In this document: piece after piece, positions 17,278 to 25,915 of the stretch
Layout of the letters: every line of letters starts with the position of its first letter
Numbering within the stretch: position 1 is the stretch's first letter
Assembly (NCBI GenBank): GCA_964512145.1
Contig: CAZEIM010000020.1
Location: 1-50,919, forward strand
Origin: CAYOHR01 sp964512145
GTDB lineage: Bacteria; Bacteroidota; Bacteroidia; Flavobacteriales_G; JALEGO01
DNA length: 50,919 nucleotides
Direction: 5' to 3'
Notes under the pieces: model-generated
Told to the model about the DNA's origin: nothing
Databases searched by the model: none
Seen by the model: the letters and a program-made list of their open reading frames with translations, nothing else
Position numbers and translations under genes: made by a program

Positions 17278-17916
17278 AGTTTTAATCCTTTCCTTTGGAT
17301 TATCCCAAGAAAAAACATAATTTCCTGCCACCAAAACATCCGCTCCCGCTTTAATTAATTCACGACTATTTTCATCCGAAACTCCTCCATCAATTTCTAT
17401 GTAAGTTCGAGTATTTTTTTTATGCAAAATCTCTTTTAATCGCATAATTTTCTCATAGGTTTGATTAATAAATTTTTGTCCACCAAACCCCGGGTTAACA
17501 CTCATAATTAGAACTAAATCTGCCAATTCAAGTACATCTTCTAGTAATGAAACAGAAGTATGAGGATTAATAGCTACCCCTGCCATCATGCCAGACTTTT
17601 TAATAGCTTCCAATGTTCTATGAAGGTGTATACTCGCTTCGTAGTGTACGGTTAATATATCAGCACCGGCATCTTTAAATTCCTGAATGTATTTTTCAGG
17701 TTGCACAATCATTAAATGTACATCAAATTTTTTATGCGTTAAATTCCTAATGCTTTTTATCACAGGTAATCCAAAAGAAATATTTGGGACAAACACTCCA
17801 TCCATAACATCTAAATGTATCCATTCAGCTTCGCTTTCATTCAACATTTTAACGTCCTTCTCTAAATTTGCAAAATTTGCCGATAGTAAGGATGGGGAAA
17901 TAATTATTTGGCTCAT
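17263..17916 (-). CDS. rpe: Ribulose-phosphate 3-epimerase
   Basis: The 217-residue TIM-barrel enzyme interconverts ribulose-5-phosphate and xylulose-5-phosphate in the pentose phosphate pathway. The family motifs are present: SPSLLSANFANL (7-18), HLDVMDGVFVPN with metal His/Asp, DVHLMI, VNPGFGGQKF and EIDGGVS. The start codon overlaps the rpoD stop by one base (TAATG), suggesting coupled translation with the sigma factor. It converges with and overlaps a plus-strand gene by 15 bases. Confidence 0.96.
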   Translation of the reverse strand: MSQIIISPSLLSANFANLEKDVKMLNESEAEWIHLDVMDGVFVPNISFGLPVIKSIRNLTHKKFDVHLMIVQPEKYIQEFKDAGADILTVHYEASIHLHRTLEAIKKSGMMAGVAINPHTSVSLLEDVLELADLVLIMSVNPGFGGQKFINQTYEKIMRLKEILHKKNTRTYIEIDGGVSDENSRELIKAGADVLVAGNYVFSWDNPKERIKTLLSF

Positions 17917-18788
17917 TAACCTAAATATTTTCGCAAGGCTTTACTTCTACTGGTTGTTTTTAATTTTCGCAAGGCTTTTTCTTTAATTTGTCTTACTCTT
18001 TCTCTAGTTAAATCGTACTTTGCTCCTATTTCTTCCATAGTTAATGGCTCAGGAATACCAATACCATAATATAATTTTACAATATCAGCCTCACGTAAAG
18101 TTAATCCTTTTAAAGCCATACTTACATCATCTTTTAAAGAAATAGCAAGCATTCTGTTATCGGGTAAATTACTTTCGGTCTCTAAACCCATCACATCGTA
18201 TAAATTTCTATCATCATCGTTATCGGCACCCAAAGGGGCGTCCATTGATAAGTGTTTTACTTTAGAAAGTATCGTTGCCTCAATTTCTTCTTTAGGAATA
18301 TCAAGCAAGGTAGCAAGCTCATCAATAGAAGGCTCTCTTTCGTACTTTTGCTCCAATTCCATAAATGCCTTATTTATTTTATTGATAGAGCCTATTTTAT
18401 TTAAAGGCAAACGCACAATTCTTGATTGTTCTGCGATGGCTTGTAAAATAGATTGTCTAATCCACCACACCGCATAACTAATAAATTTAAATCCTCTGGT
18501 TTCATCAAAACGTTGAGCCGCTTTAATTAAACCTAAATTTCCTTCGTTAATTAAATCGGGCAAACTTAATCCTTGATTTTGATATTGTTTAGCTACTGAA
18601 ATAACAAAGCGTAAATTTGCTTTAGTGAGTTTTTCTAGCGATATCTGATCACCCTTTTTAATTTTTTGAGCTAATTCAACCTCCTCATCAGCAGAAATCA
18701 TACCCACTTTACTAATTTCTTGTAAGTATTTATCTAGCGATAAAGACTCTCTGTTGGTAATTTGTTTTGTAATTTTTAACTGCCTCAT
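17916..18788 (-). CDS. rpoD: Primary sigma factor (RpoD/SigA type)
   Basis: The 290-residue sigma-70 factor matches the Bacteroidota primary form, which lacks region 1.1 and the non-conserved insert. Region 1.2 starts at SLDKYLQEISKVGMISADEE; region 2 includes RFVISVAKQYQNQGL, LPDLINEGNLGLIKAAQRFD and FKFISYAVWWIRQSI; region 3 is LNKIGSINKINKAF; region 4.2 is TMEEIGAKYDLTRERVRQIK. It directs RNA polymerase to promoters of the TTG/TAnnTTTG kind seen in this window. It is cotranscribed with rpe. Its 5' region (18789-18924) contains a short palindrome but no promoter I can call with confidence. Confidence 0.96.
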   Translation of the reverse strand: MRQLKITKQITNRESLSLDKYLQEISKVGMISADEEVELAQKIKKGDQISLEKLTKANLRFVISVAKQYQNQGLSLPDLINEGNLGLIKAAQRFDETRGFKFISYAVWWIRQSILQAIAEQSRIVRLPLNKIGSINKINKAFMELEQKYEREPSIDELATLLDIPKEEIEATILSKVKHLSMDAPLGADNDDDRNLYDVMGLETESNLPDNRMLAISLKDDVSMALKGLTLREADIVKLYYGIGIPEPLTMEEIGAKYDLTRERVRQIKEKALRKLKTTSRSKALRKYLG

Positions 18789-18875
18789 AATTATTCAATT
18801 TAATTGTCTTTAACGCAGTTCAACTAGTTTAGTTGCAAATTAGTGTAAAAAAGCTTAAATTTAACATTTATTAAG

Positions 18876-18889
18876 ATACTACCTAGTAT
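18876..18889. repeat. Short palindrome upstream of rpoD
   Basis: ATACTA-CC-TAGTAT is a perfect inverted repeat with a two-base centre, 88 bases before the rpoD ATG in the gap after the GlcD-like gene. It could be a protein-binding site; nothing in the sequence proves it. Confidence 0.25.
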
Positions 18890-18924
18890 TCTGGTTACAC
18901 CATAATTTCATGAGTAAAGCTTAT

Positions 18925-20331
18925 TTAATCAAGCAAAATTTTTCCAGGATTTAATATACCATTTGGATCAAATACTTGTTTAATCTTTTTTTGTAATAAT
19001 CTGTTTTCTTGCGATAAAGCAATGTCTATAAATTCTTTTTGTACCCATCCTATTCCATGTTCTCCGGATATCGTTCCACCTAAGGATACTGTTAATTTAA
19101 AAAGCTCCCTTATGCCTTCTTTAACCGTAGTATTCCACAATTCATCGCTTAAATTCCCTTTAATTATATTAATATGTAAATTTCCATCTCCGGCATGCCC
19201 ATAGCAAACCGAAGTAAACCCGAATTTTTTACCGATTTCTTTTACGCCAGTTAATAACTTTGGCAAGGCATACCTAGGAACCACCGTATCTTCCTCCTTA
19301 TATACCGAATTAGCTTTAACAGATTCTGCTACTTTTCTTCTTAATTTCCACAAAGCGTTTTTTTGCGATTCATCTTCAGCCATCAGAACCTCCCCTACTT
19401 CATAATGATTTAATACCTCATGTATTTTTTCCACATCAAGATATAGAGTTTCTAAATAATTTCCATCCACTTCAATTAATAAATGTGCTTTTACATTTTC
19501 CTCTATTTGAAAAGAAGTTTCTTGAGTATACTTGACAACCCAATCTATGGCGTCACGCTCCATAAATTCTAATCCCGAGGGAGTAATTCCTGCTTTAAAT
19601 ATTGCAGATACGGCCTCACATGCTTTTTCGGCAGAATTAAAAGGTGCCAATAAAAGTAAACTATATTTTGGATATGGAATTAAGCGAATTACAATTTGGG
19701 TAATTACACCTAATGTTCCTTCACTGCCAATCATAAGTTGAGTTAAATTATATCCCGTTGAGTTTTTTAAGGTATTGGCTCCTGTCCATATTACTTCTCC
19801 ATTAGGTAATACTACTTCTAAATTAATAATATAATCTCTAGTAACGCCATATTTAACCGCTTTTGGTCCTCCTGCATTTTCCGAAATATTGCCACCTATA
19901 AAACAACTGCCTTTGCTAGAAGGATCCGGTGGATAAAACAAGCCTTTTTCTTTTACAAAATCTTGCAAAACCTGAGTTATCACAGCGGGTTGAACCGTAA
20001 TTTGTAAGTTATTTTCATCTAAATGAATGATTTGATTCATTTTTTCAGTACTTAAACCTACCCCACCATATACGCTTAAAGCACCGCCACTCAACCCTGT
20101 TCTAGCACCTAGAGGAGTTAATGGTATCCGTTGTATATTACAATATTTAATTATTTCTGACACCTCAAAGGTGTTTTTAGGTTTTAATAAAACCTCAGGC
20201 GGAAAACATAAATCTTCAGTTTCGTCTGAACCATAAACATTTAAGATGTCTTTTTGTGTAAAAACAACCTCTTCACCCAACAGCTTTTTAAAATACTCAA
20301 CATGCGTTGTTGTTACTTTTTGATACTTCAT
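18925..20331 (-). CDS. FAD-linked oxidoreductase, GlcD / D-lactate dehydrogenase type
   Basis: The 468-residue protein has an FAD-binding PCMH domain (residues about 35-215: LLKPKNTFEVSEIIKYC, TPLGARTGLSGGALS, DPSSKGSCFIGGNISENAGG) and a C-terminal FAD-linked oxidase domain with the ligands GHAGDGNLHINI and GGTISGEHGIGW. These mark the glycolate oxidase subunit GlcD / D-2-hydroxyacid dehydrogenase family, which oxidises D-lactate, glycolate or D-2-hydroxyglutarate and passes electrons to the respiratory chain or a partner flavoprotein. No GlcE/GlcF genes are adjacent, so it may act alone. The start is divergent from DPP-IV; their promoters share about 44 bases. Confidence 0.92.
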   Translation of the reverse strand: MKYQKVTTTHVEYFKKLLGEEVVFTQKDILNVYGSDETEDLCFPPEVLLKPKNTFEVSEIIKYCNIQRIPLTPLGARTGLSGGALSVYGGVGLSTEKMNQIIHLDENNLQITVQPAVITQVLQDFVKEKGLFYPPDPSSKGSCFIGGNISENAGGPKAVKYGVTRDYIINLEVVLPNGEVIWTGANTLKNSTGYNLTQLMIGSEGTLGVITQIVIRLIPYPKYSLLLLAPFNSAEKACEAVSAIFKAGITPSGLEFMERDAIDWVVKYTQETSFQIEENVKAHLLIEVDGNYLETLYLDVEKIHEVLNHYEVGEVLMAEDESQKNALWKLRRKVAESVKANSVYKEEDTVVPRYALPKLLTGVKEIGKKFGFTSVCYGHAGDGNLHINIIKGNLSDELWNTTVKEGIRELFKLTVSLGGTISGEHGIGWVQKEFIDIALSQENRLLQKKIKQVFDPNGILNPGKILLD

Positions 20332-20338
20332 ATTTATG

Positions 20339-20346
20339 TATATTTG
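20339..20346 (+). promoter_or_regulatory. Putative -7 element for the DPP-IV gene
   Basis: TATATTTG fits TAnnTTTG, 29 bases before the ATG at 20376. A TTG at 20320-20322 gives a 16-base spacer and would lie inside the divergent GlcD-like coding sequence. Confidence 0.5.
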
Positions 20347-20375
20347 TCACTTTTATAATGTAAAAATAGTAAATT

Positions 20376-22562
20376 ATGAATCGCTTCCGACTTTTAATTG
20401 TTTGTTTCTCTACACTTTCTATTCTTTTTTCACAAAGCTACCTTGTTGCTCAAAAAAAAATAGAACTTCAAGATATTTGGAAAGGCAAGAAATTTAGAAC
20501 AAACTATGTAGAAGCTTTTAATTTCATGAAAAACAGTACGTATTACACTATTCTTGATAATACAAACCAAGGACTTGAAATTGTTAAAAAATCTATCCGT
20601 GATACTGCATTTAAAGAAGTATTGGTTTCAAGTAATTTACTTAAAAATATTGGAGCCGAAAATATATCTCATTATTCATTTTCTGAACAAGAAAATAAAA
20701 TATTACTTTTTTATGATGTTGAAAATATCTACAGACATTCAACCATAGAACATGTGATTGTATTTGATATCATAAATAAAAAAACACATTTTATTTCTGC
20801 AAAGGGAAAAATACAGTTAGCTACATTTTCTCCCGATGCACAAAAGGTAGCCTATGTTCGTGATCATAATTTATTGTATTATGACCTAATGTTAGAAAAA
20901 GAAGTGAGAATAACACATGATGGTTCAAAAAACAACATAATATATGGAGCTACAGATTGGGTTTACGAAGAAGAATTTTCCTTAAAAAAAGGCTATGAGT
21001 GGTCGCCCGACTCTAAAAATTTAGTGTATTACAAATTTGATGAAACAAATGTAAAACAATTTTCAATGGATATGTATGAAAATCATTTGTATCCTCAACC
21101 CTATAAATTTAAATATCCAAAAGCGGGTGAAGAAAACTCAAGGGTTACACTTTGGGTGTACTCCTTACTAAACTCCAAAAACTTCTTAATTCAAAACATC
21201 TCTGATTATGAATATATTCCAAGAATAAAATTTACCAAAAACCAAGATATTCTTAGTATTCAGTTATTAAACAGACATCAAAATAAGCTAAAATGTATCC
21301 TTTACAACATATCGGATAATGCCTCTAAAACTTTTTTAGAAGAACAAAGTAATACCTATATAGATATTTATGATGATGTATTTTTCTTAAATAATCAAAA
21401 TCAATGTATTTGGACAAGTGATCGAAGTGGCTATAAACATATTTATTTATATACATTAGATAATTCCGATTTTTATCCAGTTACATCCGGAAATTGGGAG
21501 GTTGTAGATATTCTTTATGTAAATGAGAAGTCAAATACTATTTATTATACCAGTAAAGAAGATGATTCAAAACAAGTTCAATTGTATCAAGTATCATTTG
21601 ATGGAAAAAACAAAAAAAGAATCTCTAACAAAATTGGAACACATGATGTTGTATTTAGCCCAGACGGAACTATGTATATTGATTATTATTCCAAAGCAAA
21701 TCACCCGGTAGAGATTAGTTTACATCAACCCAATGGTAAAATGATTCAAATGCTCGAAGAAAACACCTCGCTTAAACAAACTTTACAAGAATATAGTATA
21801 TCTAAACAAGAATTTTTTACTATTCCAGTAGATACCATTGAATTAAATGCTTGGATGATCAAGCCCGCTGATTTTAATGAAAATAAAAAATATCCGGTAT
21901 TAATGTATGTATATGGTGGTCCGGGATCTCAAACGGTAACAAATGCTTGGGGTGGCACAAATTTTATTTGGTATCAATATCTAGCTCAGCAAGGCTACAT
22001 AATAGTGTCGGTAGATAACCGAGGAACCGGTGGTAGAGGTAGTGCTTTTAAAAAATGTACGTATAAAAAATTAGGCGAAATTGAAACATCTGATCAAATA
22101 TCCGCTGCTAAATACTTTGCGAATCTTCCTTATGTTGATAAAACACGCATTGGTATTCAAGGTTGGAGTTATGGTGGATATATGAGCAGCTTATGCATTA
22201 CTATGGGAGCTGATTATTTTAAATCTGCAATTGCTGTAGCTCCTGTTACCCATTGGAAATTTTATGATTCTATTTACACCGAAAGGTTTATGCAAACACC
22301 CCAAGAAAATGAGAAAAATTACGATGATTTTGCTCCATTAAATCATGCCGATAAATTAAAAGGAAATTATTTACTTATTCATGGCATGGCTGACGATAAT
22401 GTGCATTTTCAAAACAGTGTAGCTATGGTAAATGCATTAATTGAAGCGGGTAAACACTTCGATTTTTATATGTATCCTGATAAAAACCATGGAATTTATG
22501 GAGGTAACGCTCGCTTTCACGTATATGAAAAAATGACTCGTTTTATTTTAGAGAAATTATAA
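20376..22562 (+). CDS. Dipeptidyl peptidase IV family serine peptidase (S9)
   Basis: The 728-residue exported enzyme removes X-Pro/X-Ala dipeptides from peptide N-termini. A signal peptide (CFSTLSILFSQSYLVAQ) precedes the eight-bladed beta-propeller domain. The propeller contains DWVYEEEFS with the double-Glu element (E198-E200) that anchors the substrate N-terminus. The catalytic alpha/beta hydrolase domain (about 490-728) has S598 in GWSYGGYMS, the acidic residue in HGMADDNVHF (D673/D674) and H705 in KNHGIYG. Length fits bacterial DPP-IV. It lies directly upstream of two POT dipeptide transporters, so released dipeptides can be imported. Location is periplasm or cell surface. Confidence 0.95.
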   Translation: MNRFRLLIVCFSTLSILFSQSYLVAQKKIELQDIWKGKKFRTNYVEAFNFMKNSTYYTILDNTNQGLEIVKKSIRDTAFKEVLVSSNLLKNIGAENISHYSFSEQENKILLFYDVENIYRHSTIEHVIVFDIINKKTHFISAKGKIQLATFSPDAQKVAYVRDHNLLYYDLMLEKEVRITHDGSKNNIIYGATDWVYEEEFSLKKGYEWSPDSKNLVYYKFDETNVKQFSMDMYENHLYPQPYKFKYPKAGEENSRVTLWVYSLLNSKNFLIQNISDYEYIPRIKFTKNQDILSIQLLNRHQNKLKCILYNISDNASKTFLEEQSNTYIDIYDDVFFLNNQNQCIWTSDRSGYKHIYLYTLDNSDFYPVTSGNWEVVDILYVNEKSNTIYYTSKEDDSKQVQLYQVSFDGKNKKRISNKIGTHDVVFSPDGTMYIDYYSKANHPVEISLHQPNGKMIQMLEENTSLKQTLQEYSISKQEFFTIPVDTIELNAWMIKPADFNENKKYPVLMYVYGGPGSQTVTNAWGGTNFIWYQYLAQQGYIIVSVDNRGTGGRGSAFKKCTYKKLGEIETSDQISAAKYFANLPYVDKTRIGIQGWSYGGYMSSLCITMGADYFKSAIAVAPVTHWKFYDSIYTERFMQTPQENEKNYDDFAPLNHADKLKGNYLLIHGMADDNVHFQNSVAMVNALIEAGKHFDFYMYPDKNHGIYGGNARFHVYEKMTRFILEKL

Positions 22563-22563
22563 G

Positions 22564-22571
22564 TATTTTTG
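22564..22571 (+). promoter_or_regulatory. Putative -7 element for the first POT gene
   Basis: TATTTTTG follows the DPP-IV stop immediately and lies 18 bases before the ATG at 22590. No clear TTG is seen upstream. The transporters may therefore be made both from this start and by read-through. Confidence 0.4.
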
Positions 22572-22589
22572 CTCCCTTAATTCATAAAA

Positions 22590-24119
22590 ATGTCCACACA
22601 AAAAAATACACTTTTCGGTCATCCGGTTGGATTATTTATCCTTTTTTTTACCGAAATGTGGGAGCGCTTCTCATTTTATGGAATGAAAGCCTTATTGATT
22701 TTTTATTTAACTAAATATCATTTATTTTCAGATGAAAGTGGTAATTTTTTAATAGGAAGTTATGCCGCATTGGTATATGCAATGCCTGTTTTAGGTGGTT
22801 TTTTGGCCGATAAATATTTAGGTTTTAGAAAATCTATTGTGTTTGGAGGAGTTTTATTAGTACTGGGACATTTAGGTATGGCTTTTGAAGGAAATGCCGC
22901 TACCCAAAGTGTTACCGGTGAAATTGTTCGAGATGAGTTTGCTTTACAAGTATTTTATTTTTCATTGGCCTTAATTATTATGGGAGTTGGATTTTTAAAG
23001 GCTAATATTTCTTCTCTAGTTGGAGAATTATATGCTGAGGGAGATAAAAAAAGAGACTCAGGCTTCACCATATTTTATATGGGTATAAACTTAGGATCAT
23101 TTTTAGCAACGATAATATGTGTATGGTTAGGAGAACAATATGGATGGAGCTATGGATTTGGTGCTGCAGGAGTAGGAATGATCTTAGGACTAATAACATT
23201 TATTTCGGGAAAAAAATATTTGTTGGGCAATGGTGAGCCTAAAGACATTCATTTAATACAAAAAAATTATTTTGGAATTTCATTAGAATGGATTATTTAC
23301 ATTGGGGCATTAGCTTTATCTGTATTAGTTTGGCAAATGGTTCAAAGTCATTCTATTGTGCAAAACATATTAATTATAGCAGGATTGTTTTCTTTTATAT
23401 ACATAGCGTATTATGCTATTACTAAATTAGATAAAGTTGCTAAAGAAAGATTATTTGCTTTAACTATACTAATTATATTTACTGTAATATTTTGGGCATT
23501 ATTTGAGCAGGCTTACACTTCATTAAATTTATTTGCCGATAGGATTTTAGATAGAGGGCAGATAAAAGCCGGGAACTTTTTAAGTTTAAATGCACTTTTT
23601 ATTATATTGTTTGCGCCTGTTTTTGCATGGTTATGGGTTAAGTTGGGAAAATATAACCCAAACACAGCGGTTAAATTTGGAATTGCTCTAATATTAGTTG
23701 GCTTAGGTTTTGGCTCATTGGTTTTGGGAATAGAGGTTTCGGGAGCAGGTAAAGTAGCTATGATTTGGTTAGTATTAACCTATTTATTACACACCTTTGG
23801 CGAATTATGTCTCTCTCCTGTTGGATTATCAGCAGTAACTAAATTATCACCCGCAAAAATTGTAGGCTTTATGATGGGAGTATGGTTTTTAGCAACCGCT
23901 AGTTCAGAGTTTATAGCTTCTGTCTTAGCCAATATTGCTTCCATTGATACTTCGGGTGGTGAAGTAACAGATATTCAACACGCAAAGACTACATATTTAA
24001 AATTATTCAAATATTTATTTTATACAGGTTTAGGTTTTGGAGTTTTGCTCCTCGTATTATCTCCGATCATTAAAAAATTAATGCACGGGGTAGATAAAGA
24101 ATTAAATACCGCCTCATAA
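22590..24119 (+). CDS. POT/PTR family proton-coupled peptide transporter
   Basis: The 509-residue major-facilitator protein imports di- and tripeptides with protons. The POT signature ExxER is in TEMWERFSFYGMKALL (helix 1), and the second PTR2 motif appears as FTIFYMGINLGSFLA. About 14 hydrophobic segments fit the bacterial POT topology (12 plus two). The late-helix motif GELCLSPVGLSAVTKLSPA is also typical. It is 27 bases after the DPP-IV gene and 12 bases before a paralogue with the same C-terminal PIIKKLMHGV. Substrate range is inferred from the family. Confidence 0.94.
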   Translation: MSTQKNTLFGHPVGLFILFFTEMWERFSFYGMKALLIFYLTKYHLFSDESGNFLIGSYAALVYAMPVLGGFLADKYLGFRKSIVFGGVLLVLGHLGMAFEGNAATQSVTGEIVRDEFALQVFYFSLALIIMGVGFLKANISSLVGELYAEGDKKRDSGFTIFYMGINLGSFLATIICVWLGEQYGWSYGFGAAGVGMILGLITFISGKKYLLGNGEPKDIHLIQKNYFGISLEWIIYIGALALSVLVWQMVQSHSIVQNILIIAGLFSFIYIAYYAITKLDKVAKERLFALTILIIFTVIFWALFEQAYTSLNLFADRILDRGQIKAGNFLSLNALFIILFAPVFAWLWVKLGKYNPNTAVKFGIALILVGLGFGSLVLGIEVSGAGKVAMIWLVLTYLLHTFGELCLSPVGLSAVTKLSPAKIVGFMMGVWFLATASSEFIASVLANIASIDTSGGEVTDIQHAKTTYLKLFKYLFYTGLGFGVLLLVLSPIIKKLMHGVDKELNTAS

Positions 24120-24131
24120 ACCCAAAAATAC

Positions 24132-25877
24132 ATGCAAGAACACTCTACAGAACAATTTTTCAAAAGTAAAGTATTAGGACATCCATCGGGTTTGTTTGTA
24201 CTATTTTTCACCGAAATGTGGGAAAGATTTTCCTTTTATGGAATGCGGGCATTATTAGTGATGTTTTTAACCTCTTCACTTTTAAATGAAGGTTGGGAAT
24301 GGTCTCGAGAACAGGCCATGGCACTATTTGGATCGTATGTAGGCTTAGTATACTTATCTACTATGCTTGGCGGCTATTTTGCCGATAAAAAAATTGGTTA
24401 TCGTTTAGCGGTAGTGGTTGGCGCTTTATTAATGACCTTAGGTCATGCCTCTATGGCCTTAGAAACTCCATTTTTCATCTATACTGGATTAATATTATTG
24501 GTTTTTGGTAATGGATTTTTTAAACCTAATATGACTTCCATAATCTCTGAGATGTATAAAAATCATCCGGAAAAAAAAGACGGTGCATACACCATTTTTT
24601 ATATGGGCGTAAATGCCGGTGCTTTTTTTGGTATTTTGCTATGCGGCTATTTGGGTGAAAAAGTAGGTTGGAGCTGGGGATTTGGACTGGCCGGGATATT
24701 TATGTTTTTTGGTATGTTACAATTTTGGTTTGCACAACATATTTTTGGCGATATTGGTTTAAAGCCGGTAAAAAAAGCTGCAGATACTCCCATAGAGAAT
24801 AACGATACCTTAAACCCTTTTCCTGTATGGCAATTAGTATTTATTGGTATTATGGTAACATTGGGTTTATTATGGATTGTGTTTGAACCGGCAAAAATAA
24901 TTTCAAACGGAGAAATCGATATTTTTAATTTTCAAGTATTCGGATTAAGTGGAAATAATTTTACCATTTTACTAGCCTTAATACTTTTTGTATTTTTATT
25001 GGTATTTCGAATTACACAATACTCAAAACTCACACGGGAAAAAATGATTGCAGTTTCCTTTTTTGCTTTTTTAACCATATTTTTTTGGGCTATTTTTGAG
25101 CAGTCACCCGGTACACTTACCATATTTGCTCGCGATTACACAAACCGTATTTTAGATGGGAGTGCCGGTTTAATATTTAAAATAGTAAATGCCTTAATTA
25201 CCATTGTTCCCTTGGCCATCATTACGTGGGTTTTATATTTATTGTTTAAGCAAACCTTTAAAAACTATGCCTTATCCAATGTAATTTTAGGCTCAAGCTT
25301 TGTAATAATATGGGGTATAGCGGGATGGATGTTGTACGATCAAAATATGGCGGATACACTCGAAGTTCCTGCTTCATGGTTTTCAACATTAAACTCTTTG
25401 TTTATTATTAGTTTAGCTCCTTTATTTTCGAAATGGTGGGAGAGTAAATACAATCCCTCGGCAAATTTTAAATATGGTATTGGTATGTTTTTATTAGCGC
25501 TAGGTATGGCTTGTGTAGCTTTTGGATCGGGCGGTATTGAGCCGGGAGCAAAAAGTGCTTCGGTAAGTATGATTTGGCTCATTTTAGTATATCTATTCCA
25601 TACCATGGCTGAATTGTGTATTTCACCAGTGGGTCTTTCGTATGTAAGCAAATTAGTTCCTGCTCGTATGATAGCCATGATGTTTGGAATTTGGTATTTG
25701 GCTGTAGCTATTGGCATGAAAGGAGCTTCAAAATTTGGAGAAAACATCGATAAAATTGCCGATGAACAGGGAATATCCTACTTTTTTTGGCTTTTAACAG
25801 GGGTTTCTGTAGCGGTGGGATTACTTTCCATCGTATTTCAACCCATCATTAAGAAGTTAATGCACGGGGTTAGATAA
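24132..25877 (+). CDS. POT/PTR family peptide transporter, second paralogue
   Basis: The 581-residue protein is a tandem paralogue of the preceding transporter. It repeats the landmarks TEMWERFSFYGMRALL, YTIFYMGVNAGAFFG and AELCISPVGLSYVSKLVPA, and the terminal QPIIKKLMHGVR. It is about 70 residues longer, mainly in central loops and extra helices (for example VLGSSFVIIWGIAGWM). The 12-base spacing indicates cotranscription. Two paralogues probably differ in peptide preference, as in other tandem POT pairs; this is inference. It converges with the cca gene across an AT-rich hairpin. Confidence 0.94.
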   Translation: MQEHSTEQFFKSKVLGHPSGLFVLFFTEMWERFSFYGMRALLVMFLTSSLLNEGWEWSREQAMALFGSYVGLVYLSTMLGGYFADKKIGYRLAVVVGALLMTLGHASMALETPFFIYTGLILLVFGNGFFKPNMTSIISEMYKNHPEKKDGAYTIFYMGVNAGAFFGILLCGYLGEKVGWSWGFGLAGIFMFFGMLQFWFAQHIFGDIGLKPVKKAADTPIENNDTLNPFPVWQLVFIGIMVTLGLLWIVFEPAKIISNGEIDIFNFQVFGLSGNNFTILLALILFVFLLVFRITQYSKLTREKMIAVSFFAFLTIFFWAIFEQSPGTLTIFARDYTNRILDGSAGLIFKIVNALITIVPLAIITWVLYLLFKQTFKNYALSNVILGSSFVIIWGIAGWMLYDQNMADTLEVPASWFSTLNSLFIISLAPLFSKWWESKYNPSANFKYGIGMFLLALGMACVAFGSGGIEPGAKSASVSMIWLILVYLFHTMAELCISPVGLSYVSKLVPARMIAMMFGIWYLAVAIGMKGASKFGENIDKIADEQGISYFFWLLTGVSVAVGLLSIVFQPIIKKLMHGVR

Positions 25878-25883
25878 TTATTT

Positions 25884-25913
25884 TAAAAATATTAATCTAT
25901 TAAAATATTTTTA
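25884..25913. terminator. Bidirectional AT-rich hairpin between converging genes
   Basis: TAAAAATATT (25884-25893) and AATATTTTTA (25904-25913) are exact reverse complements with a ten-base loop, filling the 38-base gap between the converging POT and cca genes. A/T runs on both sides suit a bidirectional terminator, but the stem lacks G-C pairs. Confidence 0.4.
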
Positions 25914-25915
25914 GC

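Noticed and set aside
25340..25747. 135-residue minus-strand frame opposite the second POT gene
   Set aside because: Antisense to conserved transporter helices; no independent support.
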